Source: CBDFHV01 sp965247705
Lineage (GTDB): Bacteria > Pseudomonadota > Alphaproteobacteria > Rhodospirillales > CAMCUA01
Direction: 5' to 3'
DNA: 7,975 nt
NCBI GenBank assembly: GCA_965247705.1
Contig: CBDFHV010000025.1
Coordinates: 1-7,975, forward strand
Position 1 is the stretch's first letter. Each line of letters starts with the position of its first letter. The translations under genes were made by a program, and so were the position numbers. This document shows, in pieces, positions 6,278-7,975 of this stretch. Under the pieces are notes generated by a model. That model searched no databases, was not told the DNA's origin, and saw nothing but the letters and a program-made list of their open reading frames with translations.

Positions 6278-6419
6278 CTAAGCGGCATTCATTTTCCGCA
6301 CCTTGATCTCTGCCTCGCGCTGACGCGCTCGCCAGATGTCGTAATGCATCTGTTGCTGCAACCAACTCTCCGCACTGCCGCCGAAGCCTTTCGACAGGCG
6401 GATCGCCATATCCGGCGAA
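6278..6419 (-). pseudogene. higA: higA-type antitoxin, 3' fragment separated by IS insertion
   Basis: The C-terminal half of an XRE-family HigA antitoxin, cut from its 5' half by the IS1595-family element. Reading on the minus strand from the target duplication gives DMAIRLSKGFGGSAESWLQQ then QMHYDIWRARQREAEIKVRK and a TAG at 6278-6280. GGSAESWLxxQxxYDxW is the hallmark end of HigA/VapI addiction-module antitoxins. Joined to the 5' fragment at 7495-7648, with one copy of the 8-bp duplication removed, it makes an uninterrupted 95-residue protein, the normal HigA length. This part has no start codon or ribosome site of its own and is probably not translated as a useful protein. Confidence 0.88.
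6412..6419. repeat. Target site duplication of the IS (left copy)
   Basis: CCGGCGAA directly abuts the left inverted repeat and recurs exactly at 7495-7502 next to the right one. An 8-bp duplication is the length typical of the IS1595 family. Identity of the two copies means the element inserted here by simple transposition and has not been rearranged since. Confidence 0.92.
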
Positions 6420-6424
6420 CGTCC

Positions 6425-7391
6425 CTATCCGGTTAAAGCAGGTAGCGCACCCTGCGGTTGAAGACTGTCGACCAGCTCCTTGTAGGTGATGGTGGGTTGG
6501 TCCATGGCGCGGCGGAGGACGAAGTCGGCCAGATCGGTGATGCGTGTGCGGCGGTTGAAGCGGTAGCTCCATTCCCGGGCATAGCGCGGCAGGTGCTTGG
6601 CGCCGACACCGCGATAGGTGCCGTTGAGCCAGGTCTTCACGTTGGAAAACAGGACATGGACGACCGGCCAAGCGCTCGGCATTCTTGCCTTCGCCTTGCA
6701 CGACGGGGTGGTGGCGATAGGTGTCGCGGAGTCCGGCGTACCCCTTGAAGGCGTCGCTGGCGAGGCGGCTTCCGGGCCTGACCGAGGCGCGCACGAAGCC
6801 GCCCAGCTCGCGGGCGGTGGCCGCCGGGAGGATGGCGAGCCGCGCCCGGCCGGCGACGAAGCCGCTTCCCTTGATGCCCTTGCCCGGCCCGACCGGCCGC
6901 TTCTCGACGGCCATCACCAACAGGCTCTTGTTCGGGTTGGAAAGGCCCCGGCCCCGGCTCTCCGGCTTGCCGCGCCCGCCATAATAACTCTCGTCGACCT
7001 CGACCAAGCCCTCGAGCGGAAATTCCGAGCGCTCCGTCAGGGCATGACGCAGCTTATGAGCCATCAGCCACGCTGTCTCGTAGCGCAGATCCAACTCGCG
7101 GGACAGCAAAAGGGCCGAGACCCCACGCTTGTCGCGCGCCATCCACCACGCCGCCAGGAACCATTTGCGGAGCGGCGTGCGGGTGCGGTGGAAGATCGTC
7201 CCCGCCGTCACCGATTCCTGATGACCGCAACGGGCGCATTCGAAGATCCTGGGCCGCGCCGTCATTCGGTAGCTCCGCCGTTCGCCGCAGCGGGCACAGA
7301 CATAGCCCTGCGGCCAGCGCAGCCGGGCCAGCGCCTCGATGCAGGCCGCTTCCGATCCGTGCCGTTCTTGAAACGCCAACATCCTGCCCAT
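6425..7391 (-). pseudogene. IS1595-family transposase with a one-base frameshift
   Basis: A DDE transposase that would be 321 residues if the frame were intact. From the ATG at 7389-7391 (GGAGG eight bases upstream): MGRMLAFQERHGSEAACIEA, an N-terminal zinc ribbon with CARCGE and CARCGHQ, then WFLAAWWMARDKRGVSALLL, the first catalytic aspartate in EVDESYYGGRGK, and the second in LASDAFKGY. After HHPVVQGEGKNA the protein continues only in the next frame: SAWPVVHVLFSNVKTWLNGT, YRGVGAKHLPRYAREWSYRF. This holds the third catalytic region (H or N, then K) and the conserved YRFNRR. One extra base near 6677 (G in GCC-G-AGC, coding strand) breaks the frame. Without it, all catalytic parts join. Programmed frameshifting is not usual in this family, and no slippery run of A or T is present, so decay or sequencing error is more likely. 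Confidence 0.9.
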
Positions 7392-7444
7392 CGCACCGCC
7401 CTCCAAAAGCCCGAGACAATGCGATCAGCCTACATCCTCTACGT

Positions 7445-7459
7445 GAACATAACAAGAAC
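7445..7459 (-). promoter_or_regulatory. Candidate LexA (SOS) box upstream of transposase
   Basis: On the minus strand the sequence reads GTTC-TTGTTAT-GTTC, an exact match to the direct-repeat LexA operator GTTC-N7-GTTC of alphaproteobacteria. It lies 54-68 bases upstream of the transposase ATG, inside the IS. A possible -35, TTGTTA (7450-7455), falls within the box; 17 bases on is TAGGCT (7427-7432), a weak -10. A repressor bound here would block that promoter. The match is seen directly; SOS control is inferred. Confidence 0.55.
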
Positions 7460-7477
7460 ATTTAGGCCGATCCTGTT

Positions 7478-7648
7478 TTAACCGGATAGGGACGCCGGCG
7501 AAATGCCAAGCCGGCCATTGAGCAGCATGGAAAGGGTGTTTCGCGACACGCCGAGGCCCCTCGCGGCCTCGGTCACGGTCAGTCCCAGAGGCTCGAGGCA
7601 CTGCCGCCGGATGACCCCTCCGGGGTGGGGTGGGTTGTGCATGAGCAT
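7478..7648 (-). pseudogene. higA: higA-type antitoxin, 5' fragment truncated by IS
   Basis: The N-terminal 51 codons of a HigA/VapI-family antitoxin followed by five codons from the IS end. It reads MLMHNPPHPGGVIRRQCLEP, then LGLTVTEAARGLGVSRNTLS and MLLNGRLGISP, with the helix-turn-helix at about residues 23-45. The opening HNPPHPGxVxRxxxLEPLGL is characteristic of this family. The native frame enters the insertion at 7494 and adds ASLSG before a TAA at 7478-7480, so a 56-residue protein with an intact DNA-binding motif but no C-terminal half would result. AGGAGG (7660-7665) lies 11 bases before the first ATG at 7646-7648; a second ATG at 7640-7642 is possible. HigA normally follows higB; no toxin reading frame was found upstream to 7975. 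A residual repressor role is conceivable. Confidence 0.88.
7495..7502. repeat. Target site duplication of the IS (right copy)
   Basis: CCGGCGAA follows the right inverted repeat and is identical to 6412-6419. In the antitoxin frame it covers codons 49-52 (Ile-Ser-Pro-Asp), just after the helix-turn-helix. Confidence 0.92.
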
Positions 7649-7794
7649 GGTGCGCGGTTCCTCCTAGTGTTCCGATCGAGACATTTCGTTCCCATTAAAT
7701 CTACGCAAACTGCGACCTTCACCCCCGGGCTCAGGAACCAAATGTTAGAATCGCAACACTAGTACCAAGGAGCACCAATAACGACCTATAGAGA
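7649..7794. other. Region upstream of the broken antitoxin; no gene seen
   Basis: This is the first part of a 327-base gene-free stretch reaching the window's right edge. It contains the antitoxin ribosome site (7660-7665) and an 8-bp inverted pair, CTAGTGTT at 7664-7671 and AACACTAG at 7755-7762. No frame on the minus strand resembles a HigB toxin; the frame that would end just before the antitoxin (TAG at 7665-7667) is only about 26 codons back to a TAA. No confident promoter was assigned. Confidence 0.5.
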
Positions 7795-7888
7795 TCGTCA
7801 CTGCGTCCCGTCGGGTAGGAGACAAGGCGCGGGCGATGCGGGGCATCGTCGAGGCTTGTCGACGCCCTCCGAAGGGACGCAGTGACGA
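7795..7888. repeat. Structured intergenic repeat with 15-bp terminal inverted repeats
   Basis: TCGTCACTGCGTCCC (7795-7809) is perfectly inverted at 7874-7888. Inside are two smaller hairpins: CGATGC-GGG-GCATCG (7834-7848) and GTCGA-GGCTTG-TCGAC (7849-7864). The nested plan and roughly 94-bp size are those of a mobile palindromic intergenic element. The 66-codon minus-strand open frame across it looks like a by-product of the repeat and is not called as a gene. Confidence 0.7.
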
Positions 7889-7937
7889 CCGGACCGGCGG
7901 CTTCCCAGGGATTTCGGTCGTCGTCGCGCCCGGCTTG

Positions 7938-7954
7938 CGATGCACCGCATCGCC
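7938..7954 (-). repeat. Second copy of the internal hairpin motif, inverted
   Basis: The minus strand reads GGCGATGCGGTGCATCG, matching 16 of 17 bases of GGCGATGCGGGGCATCG at 7832-7848 on the plus strand. It forms a perfect 7-bp hairpin (GCGATGC, loop ACC, GCATCGC; 7937-7953), within a wider pairing of CGTCGT and ACGACG. It probably marks a second, oppositely oriented repeat of the same family. From 7889 to 7975 no gene is seen. Confidence 0.55.
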
Positions 7955-7975
7955 ACGACGAACGCTCCTCGCCGA

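Larger units (their letters stand above)
6420..7494 (-). mobile_element. Complete IS1595-family insertion sequence, 1075 bp
   Basis: The ends are 18-bp perfect inverted repeats, CGTCCCTATCCGGTTAAA at 6420-6437 and its reverse complement at 7477-7494; allowing one mismatch they extend to 23 bp through CAGG. It is flanked by the 8-bp duplication CCGGCGAA. One transposase gene fills it on the minus strand, with the stop codon inside the left repeat. Zinc-ribbon plus VDESYYGG architecture places it in the IS1595 family. There are no passenger genes. It sits inside a higA gene, in the same orientation. A LexA-type box lies between the right repeat and the transposase start. The transposase frame is disrupted, so this copy may be immobile unless helped in trans. 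Confidence 0.93.

Noticed and set aside
6671..6683. Programmed frameshift in the transposase
   Set aside because: No slippery A/T run or obvious stimulatory structure is seen, and most IS1595-family transposases use a single frame; kept only as a low-likelihood option.
6201..7406. A 401-codon transposase frame from a TTG start
   Set aside because: After residue KNA it leaves the conserved transposase frame and runs out of the IS into host DNA; the true C-terminus is in the next frame, and the better start is the ATG at 7391.
7745..7945. Small 66-residue protein at the right end
   Set aside because: It is read straight through a palindromic repeat, has Arg/Pro/Ser-rich low-complexity sequence and no ribosome site.
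1..7975. CRISPR array, tRNA, rRNA, riboswitch or integrase attachment site
   Set aside because: No regularly spaced direct repeats, cloverleaf, conserved rRNA blocks or integrase gene were found on either strand.

Overview
The window is GC-rich chromosomal DNA from an alphaproteobacterium, most likely of the Rhodospirillaceae type (Magnetospirillum/Phaeospirillum-like). This rests on overall protein character, strong third-position GC, an intergenic palindromic repeat whose shadow translation contains the AGLVPAIH peptide familiar from alphaproteobacterial genomes, and a direct-repeat LexA box of the alphaproteobacterial GTTC-N7-GTTC type. The genus is an inference.

Layout. (1) 1-992, minus strand: an orphan ParA-type ATPase (start 992) followed by a HicB-family antitoxin that runs off the left edge. 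(2) 993-1138: a divergent regulatory gap with a perfect 15-bp palindrome and a 13-bp tandem repeat. (3) 1139-3843, plus strand: a compact operon encoding an EamA/DMT-family transporter, a stand-alone GAF-domain protein and a metal-dependent amidohydrolase. (4) 3844-4008: a convergent gap holding a roughly 94-bp palindromic repeat made of two hairpins with complementary loops; it may act as a bidirectional terminator. (5) 4009-6034, minus strand: a two-gene operon, D-amino-acid transaminase then an AGE-family sugar epimerase/isomerase, preceded by an AT-rich promoter region with three GAATTGTG boxes. (6) 6278-7648, minus strand: a higA-type antitoxin gene split by a complete IS1595-family insertion sequence (6420-7494; 18-bp perfect terminal repeats and 8-bp target duplication CCGGCGAA). 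The transposase frame is broken by one extra base. (7) 7649-7975: no gene seen; two structured repeats.

How it fits together. The three-gene plus-strand operon looks like a small uptake or export and hydrolysis unit with a possible ligand sensor; its substrate cannot be read from sequence. The transaminase and epimerase are metabolic enzymes, probably co-translated. The most informative part is the right end. Removing the IS and one target copy restores an uninterrupted 95-codon HigA, so the disruption is recent. No HigB toxin is visible next to it. The IS also carries a good match to the alphaproteobacterial SOS box just upstream of its transposase, which suggests transposition tied to DNA damage. 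I see no CRISPR array, tRNA, rRNA or clearly new defence system.
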